Shown one piece after another: positions 8,259 through 16,170 of a stretch of DNA of 50,839 nt (the stretch's first letter is position 1; each line of letters opens with the position of its first letter). Source of the DNA: an uncultured Selenomonadaceae bacterium. GTDB taxonomy: Bacteria > Bacillota > Negativicutes > Selenomonadales > Selenomonadaceae. The position numbers and the translations under genes were made by a program. The stretch is taken from the NCBI GenBank assembly GCA_905234505.1, contig CAJOIA010000019.1, positions 1-50,839 on the forward strand, read 5' to 3'. A model generated the notes under the pieces. That model was not told the origin of the DNA. It ran no database searches and saw nothing but the letters and a program-made list of their open reading frames with translations.

Positions 8259-11200
8259 TTATTTGAGCTCGCCCTCAGCCTTTTTAATAGTTTTAACAGT
8301 TTCTTTCATGACGCCACGAACCGCGCCTTTAACTTTCGCTTCTGCTTCAAATTTCGCGTCCTTAGCCTTTTCAACCACATTTTCAACTTTTTCTTCAACA
8401 GAATCTTTAATATCTTCCTTAACTTCGGCGAGCGTCGATTTAGCATTTTTTAAATCTTTAGAGGCGGCGCTTACCCTGTCTTTGGCGTCGTCAACTTTTT
8501 CAGCAACGGCTTCTTTGGCGTCGTCAACTTTTTCAACAACAGCGTCTTTCACATCGTCAACTTTATCAGCGACTTTTTCTTTAATGTCAGCGGCTTTTTC
8601 CTTAGCGTCGTCAACTTTCTCAGCAACAGCGTCTTTAACGTTACTTGCAAGATTTTTCACAGATTCAAACATACCTTTCAAACCTCCAGATTTTTTATCG
8701 TTGTTAGGATTTTCAGCGACCTTGCGAATGGCATTTTCAGCCGCCTCAAACATTTTTGGCAAACCCTCGGGATTTTTTCCGCCAGCCTGCGCCATATCTG
8801 GACGACCGCCGCCGCCGCCGCCTATCAGCTTTGAAATTTCCTTGACAATATTACCCGCGTGAATACCAGCCTTGACAGCTTTTTTATCAGCCTTGACAAC
8901 CAAATTGACCTTGCCGTCATTAACCGCCGCCAAAACCACTACGCCGCCGCCTTCAAGTTTATCAATGAGAAAATCGGCAATGTCGCGCAGTTCGTCCATA
9001 TCCTTAGCTTTAGCCATACCGCCCAGACATTTCAGCGCGCCAATTTCTTTCGCGGCTAATAAAAGTTTCTGCGCTTCAGCTTTTTCTTGCATGGCGTGTA
9101 CTTCGTCAAGCTGTTTCTTCATTGATTTATCTTCAGCAAGAATTTTTTCAACTTGCGCGGGTAAATCTTCTGCGCGAATTTTTAAAAGTGTCGATACCGA
9201 ATTTAAAATTTCAGTTTGTTTATTGGCGTCCTTGATAGCTGCGCGACCGGTTATCGCTTCAATGCGCCGAACTCCCGCCGCTACGCCACTTTCGCTGACA
9301 ATTTTAAATCTGCCAATCTGACCAACATTTTTAACATGAGAGCCGCCGCAAAGTTCACAGCTGAAACCAGGAACTGTAACCACTCGCACAACATCGCCGT
9401 ACTTTTCGCCAAATAAAGCCATTGCGCCCAATTTTTTCGCGTCGTCAATTCCCATTTGCTGAATATCAACGTCCGCCGCCTTTAAAATTTCTTCGTTAAC
9501 AAGTTCCTCGACCGCCGCGATTTGTTGAGCAGTTACCGGCTCGAAATTGGAAAAGTCAAAGCGCAAACGCTCCGGCGTCACCAATGAACCCGCTTGATGA
9601 ACTTGCTCGCCGACAACTTTTCTGAGCGCCGCCTGCAATAAATGCGTCGCTGTGTGATTTCGCGCAGAAGAAAGTTTTTTATCGCGGTCAATTTGAATCT
9701 TGACAACTTCGCCAATTTTCAGCTGCCCTTCCTCAACATAAGCCTCATGGTAAATCGTGCCGTCCAAAAGTTTCTTAGCATTGTCAACGCGAATTTTGCT
9801 AAGCTCTCCGGTAAATTCTCCAACATCGCCGACTTGCCCGCCGCCTTCAGCGTAAAATGGCGTGCTCTCTAAAATTATTCCAACTTCGTCGCCGTCGTGA
9901 ATTTCGTCAACCAATTTGCCATCTTTCCACATAGCAACAACTTTTGATTCGGATGTATTTTCGTCTTGCTTTAATTTTTTAACGTTAACCGAAGACAAAT
10001 CCGGAATAGCCGCCCACTCATTAGCTGCGCGCGCCGCACGAGCACGTTGCCGCTGATTTTCCATTGCCTTATCAAAGCCGACTTTATCGGGCGTCAAAGA
10101 ATTTTCCTGCAAAATCTCATCAGTCAATTCAAACGGGAAGCCGTAAGTATCATAGAGTTTGAAAATAAATTCGCCGCCTATTTCAGTCTTGCCGGATTTT
10201 TTAACAGCGTCAATTTCGCGCGTTAAAAGTTCCATGCCCTGCGCGAGAGTCGCCGCAAATCTGTCTTCTTCAATGCGAATAACTTTTTTAATGTAGCTGA
10301 TTTTCGCGCCGAGTTCCTCAAAATCCTCAACGCCCGCGTAAATTTTATTGACGGCATCAACCGCGCCTTCCAAAAATGCGTCCTTAATGCCAAGCATACG
10401 CCCGTGACGAATCGCCCGCCGCAAAATTCGACGCAAAACATAACCGCGCCCTTCATTCGATGGCAAAATTCCATCCATTATCATAATCGACATAGAGCGC
10501 GCGTGGTCGGCAATAACTTTGAACGAAATATCTTTTTTCGCGTCAACGCCGTACTTAACGCCACTGCATTTTTCGACGTACTCAATGATCGGGAAAAGTA
10601 AATCGGTTTCAAAATTGGAAGGCTTATTCTGCAGAACAGACGCCAGACGCTCTAAGCCGCAACCGGTATCAATATTTTTATGTTCAAGCGGCTCATATTT
10701 GCCGTCTTCAGTTTTGTTGTATTGCGTGAAAACCAAATTCCAAATTTCCAAATATCTGTCACAATCGCAGCCAGGCGCGCAAGTATCTTTTCCGCAGCCG
10801 CGCTCTTCGCCCAAATCAATGTAAATTTCCGAATCCGGTCCGCAAGGTCCGCCCGTGCCAATTTCCCAAAAATTATCTTCCATTCGCACGATATGTTTTG
10901 GATTTAAGCCAGGCTGTTTGAGCCAAATTTTTTCAGCCTCATCATCTTTCGGATAAATCGAAACCCAAAGCTTATCTTTCGGCAAGCCGCAAACTTCAGT
11001 CAAAAATTCCCACGCCCACGGAATTGCCTCCGGCTTGAAATAATCGCCGAATGAAAAATTTCCAAGCATTTCAAAGTAAGTATGATGTCGCGCAGTGCGA
11101 CCAACATTTTCAATATCGCCGGTACGAACGCAACGTTGAGACGTTACAACGCGGCGGCACGGCGGCGTAACTTTGCCGGTAAAATACGCTTTGAAAGGCG

Positions 11201-11339
11201 CCATTCCCGCTCCAATCATTAAAAGCGTTGGATCATCTTTCGGTATCAGTGACGCGCTCGGCAAATGCAAATGCCCTTTCCTTTCAGCAAAAAATTTTAC
11301 ATACGCCTCGCGCAGTTCATTTCCCGTCATATATTTCAA
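8259..11339 (-). CDS. alaS: Alanyl-tRNA synthetase with a novel LEA-like C-terminal extension
   Basis: A 1026-aa protein. Residues 1 to about 874 form a complete AlaRS: the class II aminoacylation core, the editing domain with zinc/editing motifs NHTATHLL and CELCGGSHVKNVG, and the C-Ala domain ending in a glycine run and RPDMAQAGGKNPEG. It charges tRNA-Ala. AlaRS normally ends there. This one continues for about 150 lysine-, aspartate- and alanine-rich residues made of 11-residue repeats (VDDVKDAVVEK, VDDAKEAVAEK), predicted as a long amphipathic helix. The tail is in frame with no break. The start is TTG 11339, with GGAGG 9 bases upstream; the inner ATG (11330) is too far from it. The role of the tail is unknown. 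Confidence 0.95.
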   Translation of the reverse strand: MKYMTGNELREAYVKFFAERKGHLHLPSASLIPKDDPTLLMIGAGMAPFKAYFTGKVTPPCRRVVTSQRCVRTGDIENVGRTARHHTYFEMLGNFSFGDYFKPEAIPWAWEFLTEVCGLPKDKLWVSIYPKDDEAEKIWLKQPGLNPKHIVRMEDNFWEIGTGGPCGPDSEIYIDLGEERGCGKDTCAPGCDCDRYLEIWNLVFTQYNKTEDGKYEPLEHKNIDTGCGLERLASVLQNKPSNFETDLLFPIIEYVEKCSGVKYGVDAKKDISFKVIADHARSMSIMIMDGILPSNEGRGYVLRRILRRAIRHGRMLGIKDAFLEGAVDAVNKIYAGVEDFEELGAKISYIKKVIRIEEDRFAATLAQGMELLTREIDAVKKSGKTEIGGEFIFKLYDTYGFPFELTDEILQENSLTPDKVGFDKAMENQRQRARAARAANEWAAIPDLSSVNVKKLKQDENTSESKVVAMWKDGKLVDEIHDGDEVGIILESTPFYAEGGGQVGDVGEFTGELSKIRVDNAKKLLDGTIYHEAYVEEGQLKIGEVVKIQIDRDKKLSSARNHTATHLLQAALRKVVGEQVHQAGSLVTPERLRFDFSNFEPVTAQQIAAVEELVNEEILKAADVDIQQMGIDDAKKLGAMALFGEKYGDVVRVVTVPGFSCELCGGSHVKNVGQIGRFKIVSESGVAAGVRRIEAITGRAAIKDANKQTEILNSVSTLLKIRAEDLPAQVEKILAEDKSMKKQLDEVHAMQEKAEAQKLLLAAKEIGALKCLGGMAKAKDMDELRDIADFLIDKLEGGGVVVLAAVNDGKVNLVVKADKKAVKAGIHAGNIVKEISKLIGGGGGGRPDMAQAGGKNPEGLPKMFEAAENAIRKVAENPNNDKKSGGLKGMFESVKNLASNVKDAVAEKVDDAKEKAADIKEKVADKVDDVKDAVVEKVDDAKEAVAEKVDDAKDRVSAASKDLKNAKSTLAEVKEDIKDSVEEKVENVVEKAKDAKFEAEAKVKGAVRGVMKETVKTIKKAEGELK
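8483..8640. repeat. Degenerate 33-bp tandem repeats in the 3' part of alaS
   Basis: The motif GTCGTCAACTTTTTCAGC-like recurs at about 33-bp spacing (for example 8484 and 8517), with further diverged copies to 8640. Each unit codes one 11-residue turn of the AlaRS tail (VDDAKEAVAEK type). The near-identity of the first two units at DNA level suggests recent slippage or recombination. Confidence 0.75.
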
Positions 11340-11354
11340 GTTATCAAACCTCCA

Positions 11355-11618
11355 TTACATACAATCAAAAACTTTTATCACGCCGAATTGAATAAATTTA
11401 CTCGCCTCAGCAGGATCGCCGTCCATAATTAGCGATTCAACTTCTTTAATATTTTCGTCGGCAATTTTTATGCGACCGGCTTGCTTTTCGGCTATAACTC
11501 TGTTAAAAAGTTTCTGGCGTGAATTTTTCCCGTAGCCAAATACGGCTTTGCTGTAAAAAATATTCATTGACGCCTCCGATTTATTTTCGTCGCAGTTGAA
11601 GAAAATGTAAACTTGCAC
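11355..11618 (-). CDS. Small conserved-looking protein upstream of alaS, unknown function
   Basis: About 87 residues, starting M-QVYIFFNCDENKSEASMN and ending ASKFIQFGVIKVFDCM, with a helical basic middle (NSRQKLFNRVIAEKQAGRIK). No family is recognised with confidence. I chose GTG 11618 because AGAAGG lies 8 bases upstream. An internal ATG at 11567 also has a good ribosome site (GGAGG, 5 bases) and would give about 70 residues; a GTG at 11627 abuts the ribosome site and is unlikely. It ends 15 bases before the alaS start and shares a promoter with alaS, so the two are probably co-expressed. Confidence 0.65.
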   Translation of the reverse strand: MQVYIFFNCDENKSEASMNIFYSKAVFGYGKNSRQKLFNRVIAEKQAGRIKIADENIKEVESLIMDGDPAEASKFIQFGVIKVFDCM

Positions 11619-11655
11619 CGTTCTCACCTTCTCAAAAATAATTTAACACGCGCGC

Positions 11656-11684
11656 AGTATAGCATTTTTCTCTATACATTGCAA
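11656..11684 (-). promoter_or_regulatory. Promoter for the small ORF and alaS
   Basis: On the minus strand, TTGCAA (11684-11679), a 17-base spacer, and TATACT (11661-11656) with a TGC extended -10. The leader before the small ORF is about 30 bases, too short for a T-box. Confidence 0.8.
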
Positions 11685-11729
11685 ATTAAGTAAGCTAGCT
11701 AACAATATGATAAAAATCTGAAAGACTGC

Positions 11730-11758
11730 TTGAAAAAAACTTTCGCATATGCTATTAT
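11730..11758 (+). promoter_or_regulatory. Promoter of the first porin gene
   Basis: TTGAAA, a 17-base spacer and TATTAT with a TGC extended -10. The whole block, including spacer bases, is closely similar to the promoter before the second porin at 13078-13106, so the two were probably duplicated together or share a regulator. Confidence 0.85.
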
Positions 11759-11781
11759 TTTTGCACAAAAGCGCAATTTTA

Positions 11782-11834
11782 GGAGAAGGTTTATAATTTT
11801 TTTGGAATTGTACATTTATATTTTTAGCTTCTCC
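11782..11834 (+). promoter_or_regulatory. Structured 5' leader of the first porin mRNA
   Basis: The transcript from the promoter at 11730 has a leader of about 105 bases. In it GGAGAAG (11782-11788) can pair perfectly with CTTCTCC (11828-11834), enclosing an AU-rich loop. The first half looks like a Shine-Dalgarno site but has no reading frame behind it. The true ribosome site (GAGGAGGAG, about 11857) lies beyond the hairpin. It may stabilise the message or be a target for small RNA control. Confidence 0.45.
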
Positions 11835-11871
11835 AGATGCGTTGCCAATAAATTATGAGGAGGAGATTACA

Positions 11872-12981
11872 TTGAAGAAGACAGTGCTTTCAGCATTGAC
11901 AGCGGCGTTTGCTTTAGGAATAATAGCACCGCAGGCTTCAGCAGCGCCAATAGTTGAAGAACAAGAACCGGAAATTGATTTTCAAAAACCGGCTATATCG
12001 GTACGCCCGAGTCGTGACGCACAGGTTGAAAATGAATTGCGGGATTTACGCGCGCGCATTGCCGTACTTGAGCGCGAAAATGATTATCGCAACAGTTACG
12101 ATTACGATTCCAAAGACGATGACGATTGGACTAAAAAATTTAATTTGAACGGCGAGTTCCGCTATCGTTTTTGGCACAATAAAAAAGCGTCCAGCAAAAC
12201 CAGCAATAACCGCCTTGAACTTCGACTTTTGCCAACAATCCAGATTAACGACAATTTGGCTATCAAAACTCGTTTTACTGGCAGATATAATCATATGGAA
12301 GATGACAGCGATTCTGATTGGAAGATGAATTTTGCCTATTTGGAAGGTAAATTTGACAATTTCCAAGTAAATGCTGGTAAGATGCCTTTTTACACTGACG
12401 CTGATAAAGGTATGCTTGCCGATGATTTCTTCAGCGGCGTGCAAGTGAAAGCTAATGTTGAAGATTTTGACTTCAAAGTTAACGGCGGCGTTTGGGACGG
12501 TGCTGCTGATGGCTTGCGCCGCGATTATATTGGCGCTGAAGCTCTTTATGATTTAAATGATGAATTGAAAGTTGGCGCAGGTATACATCATCTTCAAAGA
12601 AACGGTTTTAAGGCAAATATCCTCACAGTTGGCGGAGATTTCCAATTAAACGAGGATTGGAGCGTTAACGGCGCGTACGGTCACAATAACAAGGGCGGCA
12701 ATCATAAAGACGCTTTTAATATCGAGGCTGATTATCTTGGCGCAAAACGCTCTGAGGAAGGCTCTTGGGGCGCTTATGTGGCTTATCGCTATGTTCCTTC
12801 AACGGTTGGTCTTGCTCCAACTTACGATACCTTTGGTACCCCCAACAAGAAAGGCTTTGACCTGGGCGGCTCTTACACTCCAATGAAAGATACTCTTTTG
12901 AAAGTCAGCTATTTCCACGGCAAGCACTTTAATCATAATAATGCCAGAACTGTATTTGCACGCGCGAGCATTTTCTTCTAA
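11872..12981 (+). CDS. Outer membrane porin, Negativicutes type, without SLH domain
   Basis: A 369-aa exported protein. The signal peptide is KKTVLSALTAAFALGIIAPQ followed by ASA and cleavage before AP. After an acidic linker there is a coiled-coil segment (VENELRDLRARIAVLEREN, residues about 58-76), then a beta-barrel of about 270 residues with alternating aromatic strands, ending in the outer-membrane C-terminal pattern RASIFF with terminal Phe. The barrel is clearly paralogous to the next two genes (RYRFW, RLLPTIQINDN, DDFFSGV, GAYVAYRYV). The start is TTG 11872, 7 bases after GAGGAGGAG; an ATG at 11842 lies before the ribosome site. It keeps the coiled coil of OmpM-type porins but has lost the SLH anchor. 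Confidence 0.85.
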   Translation: MKKTVLSALTAAFALGIIAPQASAAPIVEEQEPEIDFQKPAISVRPSRDAQVENELRDLRARIAVLERENDYRNSYDYDSKDDDDWTKKFNLNGEFRYRFWHNKKASSKTSNNRLELRLLPTIQINDNLAIKTRFTGRYNHMEDDSDSDWKMNFAYLEGKFDNFQVNAGKMPFYTDADKGMLADDFFSGVQVKANVEDFDFKVNGGVWDGAADGLRRDYIGAEALYDLNDELKVGAGIHHLQRNGFKANILTVGGDFQLNEDWSVNGAYGHNNKGGNHKDAFNIEADYLGAKRSEEGSWGAYVAYRYVPSTVGLAPTYDTFGTPNKKGFDLGGSYTPMKDTLLKVSYFHGKHFNHNNARTVFARASIFF

Positions 12982-13011
12982 GAATTATTCAACGATTAAA
13001 ATAAATCACAG

Positions 13012-13036
13012 GCCGCCATTGTTCGACGGCTTTTTT
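13012..13036 (+). terminator. Probable terminator after the first porin gene
   Basis: GCCG and CGGC separated by an 11-base loop, followed by TTTTTT. The stem is short, so termination may be partial. It lies between the first porin and the promoter of the second. Confidence 0.55.
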
Positions 13037-13077
13037 ATTATTCAAAAGCTAACCAATAATCGCTAACTAAAAGCTGC

Positions 13078-13106
13078 TTGAAAAAAACAAATGCGTATGC
13101 TAACAT
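13078..13106 (+). promoter_or_regulatory. Promoter of the second porin gene
   Basis: TTGAAA, a 17-base spacer and TAACAT with a TGC extended -10. It shares the block CTGCTTGAAAAAAAC and TATGCTA with the first porin promoter, but the leader to the ATG is only about 22 bases. Confidence 0.82.
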
Positions 13107-13134
13107 AATTTAAAAATTTATTGGAGGTGCTGGT

Positions 13135-14097
13135 ATGAAAAAAATAATTGCGTCAGCTTTGACGACGGCATTTGTGCTCGGTGCGGCGTCTACAACTTTT
13201 GCTAAAGATTTTTCAGATGAATTTAGCCTTGACGGCGAGGCACGCTATACCTATTCGCACATTAAATTTGCTAAAAATGCCAAATCTCACCCAAGCATTT
13301 TGGAACTTAGGCTTTTGCCGACTTACCGAATTAATGACGATTTTGCTATCAAGGCGCGTTTTACCGGCAGCTGGGATATTAACGGCGACGATACAGACGG
13401 CGAAATGAATTTCCTTTATCTTGACGGCAATTTTGACGAATATAATTTCAAAGCCGGCAAAGTTCCGCTGGTATCTATAGTTGATAGAAATCCGATGAGC
13501 GGCGGCTTTTTCGATGATTTTTTCACGGGCGTTGAAGTTGCAACTCAATATGACGGCAACTTTGATTTAAAGGCTGACGCCGGTCGCTGGAACGAAATTA
13601 AAGACATGGTCGGCGGCAATCACGTTACATATATTTCTGGCGAAGGCGTTTACACGGACGACGACGAACGATTCACAGCGGGCGTTGGCTATCATTACGT
13701 TAAAAATCGGATTATCGGCAAAAATAATATTTTGACTTTGGGCGGTTCATATCAATTGAGCGACGATTGGAATTTGTACGGCGCTTATGCGAAAAATACC
13801 GACGCTAACCGTCTTGACAAAGCGTATAATATAGAGGCGGTTTATCAGGGAGCAAACCCCGACGAGCCAGGCAGTTATGGCGCATTCGTGGCTTATCGCT
13901 ATGTCGGCGCTTTCGCAAGTCCTTTGGGCACTGTCGACACCTACCGACTGTTCAGGGATATTAAAGGTTTTGACTTCGGCGGGACGTATTCACCGATGGA
14001 AGATACTTTGATCAGGCTCAGCTATTTGCACGGCAAAAATTTAATTAACAATGATACCAGTCACGTTTTCGTTGCCCGCGCCAGTTGGTTTTTCTAA
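13135..14097 (+). CDS. Outer membrane porin paralogue, short form
   Basis: A 320-aa exported beta-barrel protein. The signal peptide is MKKIIASALTTAFVLGAAS followed by TTFA. Mature protein starts almost directly with barrel strands (FSLDGEARYTYSH) and has neither SLH domain nor coiled coil. Barrel motifs match its two neighbours (RLLPTYRINDDFAIKARFTG, DDFFTGVEV, GAFVAYRYVG, FARASWFF-type end). The start is ATG with GGAGGTG 5 bases upstream. It ends 24 bases before the third porin, with which it is probably co-transcribed. Transport specificity cannot be told. Confidence 0.84.
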   Translation: MKKIIASALTTAFVLGAASTTFAKDFSDEFSLDGEARYTYSHIKFAKNAKSHPSILELRLLPTYRINDDFAIKARFTGSWDINGDDTDGEMNFLYLDGNFDEYNFKAGKVPLVSIVDRNPMSGGFFDDFFTGVEVATQYDGNFDLKADAGRWNEIKDMVGGNHVTYISGEGVYTDDDERFTAGVGYHYVKNRIIGKNNILTLGGSYQLSDDWNLYGAYAKNTDANRLDKAYNIEAVYQGANPDEPGSYGAFVAYRYVGAFASPLGTVDTYRLFRDIKGFDFGGTYSPMEDTLIRLSYLHGKNLINNDTSHVFVARASWFF

Positions 14098-14121
14098 AAA
14101 TTTTTCAAAGGACGAATTTAA

Positions 14122-15426
14122 ATGAGAAAATCAATTACTACAGCCTTGAGCGCGGCTCTAATTATAGGCACGGCGTCAACGACCTTTGCGGCTGAACCAT
14201 TTAGTGACGTCCCTCAAAATCATTGGGCTTATGGCGCGCTTAGCAGATTGCAAAAAGCCGGCGTTATCAGTGGCTATGGCGATGGCACTTTTCGCGGCGA
14301 AAATCCAATAACTCGCTACGAAATGGCTCAAATGGTTGCCAATGCCATGATTTACCTTGAAGAATATGACAAGATGCTTGAAAAAAATCCGGAAATTGTT
14401 AAGGGCGTGAGTCTTAGCGTTAACGAAAATCTTTCTTCGCACGAAAGACGCTTGCGCAATATGCAAGTCGATTTAAAAGTTCGCTCTGATATTGACCGGC
14501 TTGCTAATGAATTTCGCAACGAGATTGACGATTTAGGCGTGCGCATTTCCAATCTTGAAAAACATTCTGATATGGTTCAATGGACTGGTGAAGTTCGTTA
14601 TCGCTACTGGAATGACAAAACTGCCGGCGTTAGGCAAAATTCAAACCAAATTCAAGTCCGCTTTTTCCCAACCGTGCAAATCAATGACACTTGGGCGGCG
14701 AAGGCGCGTATCACTGCCACTGACAATATGAAATCCGATTCGTCCGGTGACGCCGAATTGACTTTCATTTACGCCGAAGGCAAATATGACAAATTAAAGA
14801 TTGATTTTGGCAAAATGCCGCTTTTCACATATGCAGATCAAGGGCTTGTAGCTGATGATTTTTTCAGTGGCGGGCGTTTAACTTATAATGTCAATGAAAA
14901 TATTGAGGCGAAATTTGAAGCGGGGCGTTGGAAAGGCTACAACAGCGATACAGACCCTGCGGCTGATTATGTTGGCATTGAGGCGCTCTATGATAACGAC
15001 GAGGGCATTGACGGCGGCATTGCTTATCGGCACTTCAAACTTGACGACGGCAAGGCGAAAATTTTATCAATCGGCGGCGCCTATCAATTAAACGACGATA
15101 TGAAAATTGCGGCGGCTTATGCTCGCAACAGCAAGGCGGACGACCACAAGAACGCATATAGCATTGAGTGGGACTATCTCGGCGCTGATAAAAAAATCCC
15201 CCAAAGCTGGGGCGCATTCGTTGCATATCGTTATATCGGCGATGAGGTCGGCATTGCTCCAACTTTCGACACTTACGGCAGAACTGGCAACAAAAAAGGC
15301 TTTGATTTCGGCGGCAATTATGTCCCTTATAAAAATACATTGGCGGCAATTAATTATTTTCATGGCAAATCTTTCAACGGCGGCACTAATAAAGTATTCT
15401 TCACGCGCGCCAGTTGGTTTTTCTGA
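14122..15426 (+). CDS. SLH-domain outer membrane porin (OmpM-like)
   Basis: A 434-aa protein with signal peptide (MRKSITTALSAALIIGTAST then TFA), one SLH domain at residues about 27-70 (FSDVPQNHWAYGALSRLQKA, GYGDGTFRGENPITRYEMAQ), a long coiled coil at about 85-145 and a C-terminal beta-barrel ending RASWFF. In Negativicutes OmpM the SLH domain binds polyamine-modified peptidoglycan and ties the outer membrane to the wall while the barrel forms the pore. The ribosome site is AAAGGACG. It is the only one of the three tandem porins that keeps the anchor. Confidence 0.92.
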   Translation: MRKSITTALSAALIIGTASTTFAAEPFSDVPQNHWAYGALSRLQKAGVISGYGDGTFRGENPITRYEMAQMVANAMIYLEEYDKMLEKNPEIVKGVSLSVNENLSSHERRLRNMQVDLKVRSDIDRLANEFRNEIDDLGVRISNLEKHSDMVQWTGEVRYRYWNDKTAGVRQNSNQIQVRFFPTVQINDTWAAKARITATDNMKSDSSGDAELTFIYAEGKYDKLKIDFGKMPLFTYADQGLVADDFFSGGRLTYNVNENIEAKFEAGRWKGYNSDTDPAADYVGIEALYDNDEGIDGGIAYRHFKLDDGKAKILSIGGAYQLNDDMKIAAAYARNSKADDHKNAYSIEWDYLGADKKIPQSWGAFVAYRYIGDEVGIAPTFDTYGRTGNKKGFDFGGNYVPYKNTLAAINYFHGKSFNGGTNKVFFTRASWFF

Positions 15427-15483
15427 ACAAAAAAATAAGTTGCCGCTGTTAACGTCAACTTCTCTTCAAATATTTGCAGTAGA

Positions 15484-15864
15484 TTAAATTTTAGCCATCC
15501 AAAGCCCGTGCAAATTGCAATACTCATAAACCGCAATGGGAGTATCACCTTCCGCAATTAAAAAAGTGGCTTCTGGCTTATCGGTGGGCGTCAAGTAACG
15601 ATGTTGCCCGCCGTTTTTTGTTTGCAGATAAATCCACTGAATAAAATGCGCCTCCGTCATTGGATGTGCAACGCTACCAACTTTCACAGAAATTTTATTG
15701 CCGTCCACTTCAACAACTGGAACGTGCTTTTCTTGTGCAGCATCAGTAGTATTCGCAGTTAAGACTTTCATCGGCTCTCCATTGTAGAAAATTTCGGCGG
15801 TTTCCCGATTAATCAGCATTACCAAAGTTTTATCAGTGCCGATTAAAATCCTTCCATTTGACAT
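15484..15864 (-). CDS. Superoxide reductase, class III-like (desulforedoxin site lost)
   Basis: A 126-aa superoxide reductase, which reduces superoxide to hydrogen peroxide without releasing oxygen, typical of anaerobes. All ligands of the catalytic iron centre are present: His47, His67, His73, Cys116 and His119 (motifs EKHVPV, VAHPMTEAHF, YCNLHGLW), plus Glu45-Lys46. Residues 1-38 match the desulforedoxin domain in length and in the GEPMKVL end but have no cysteine, so the second iron site is gone, as in Treponema-type enzymes. The start is ATG with AGGTGATTTT upstream. It is convergent with the third porin. Confidence 0.9.
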   Translation of the reverse strand: MSNGRILIGTDKTLVMLINRETAEIFYNGEPMKVLTANTTDAAQEKHVPVVEVDGNKISVKVGSVAHPMTEAHFIQWIYLQTKNGGQHRYLTPTDKPEATFLIAEGDTPIAVYEYCNLHGLWMAKI

Positions 15865-16170
15865 ATAAAATCACCTCAAATTTTTGTATATAGGCATTTC
15901 TTTCTTTTTGTAAAAATAAAGAAACGCCAAGCAAAGAAAGAAAAACAAAATAGGATCGGTCGTGAGAGATCAGACAAGAGCGATTAAAAAAATAATATAC
16001 AGCCGCGCAAATTTTCAATCCTGAAAATGGCGCGGGAAGCGCGCGTCCTGCGCGCTTCTCCTTTAGTATGTTATCATTTTAATCTAATATTTTCCCTATG
16101 GCAAGTAGGATATTTTTCAACCAGCGTGGAATTACTTAATCCTTGACAATAACAGCGGCGGTGTTGTAAA
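15865..16170. other. 306-base gap with two adjacent hairpins
   Basis: No open frame of note is seen. Two hairpins stand side by side. The first, at 16004-16035, pairs ATTTTCA with TGAAAAT inside CGCGC/GCGCG arms. The second, at 16036-16058, is a perfect 9-bp stem GAAGCGCGC/GCGCGCTTC with a 5-base loop. Neither has a clear U-tail, so this is not a standard terminator. A TTGACA at 16143 may be the -35 of a promoter for yceD, but the -10 match is poor. It lies between divergent genes. Confidence 0.55.
15887..15914 (-). promoter_or_regulatory. Promoter of the superoxide reductase gene
   Basis: On the minus strand TTTACA (15914-15909), a 16-base spacer and TATATA (15892-15887), about 22 bases before the ATG. 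The spacer is part of a purine-rich stretch with an inverted TTTCTTT/AAAGAAA pair at 15898-15924. Confidence 0.6.

Noticed and set aside
8242-8862. Plus-strand ORF of 206 codons across the alaS 3' end
   Set aside because: It is the mirror of the AlaRS tail repeats; its low-complexity Ser/Thr/Ala content is the antisense of Lys/Asp/Ala codons and it has no ribosome site of its own.
11355-11730. T-box or other riboswitch upstream of alaS
   Set aside because: The leader from the promoter at 11656 to the small ORF is about 30 bases; no T-box sequence or specifier stem is seen.
15437-15461. AAGTTG/CAACTT inverted repeat after the third porin as a terminator
   Set aside because: A 6-bp stem with a 12-base loop and no T-run; too weak to call.
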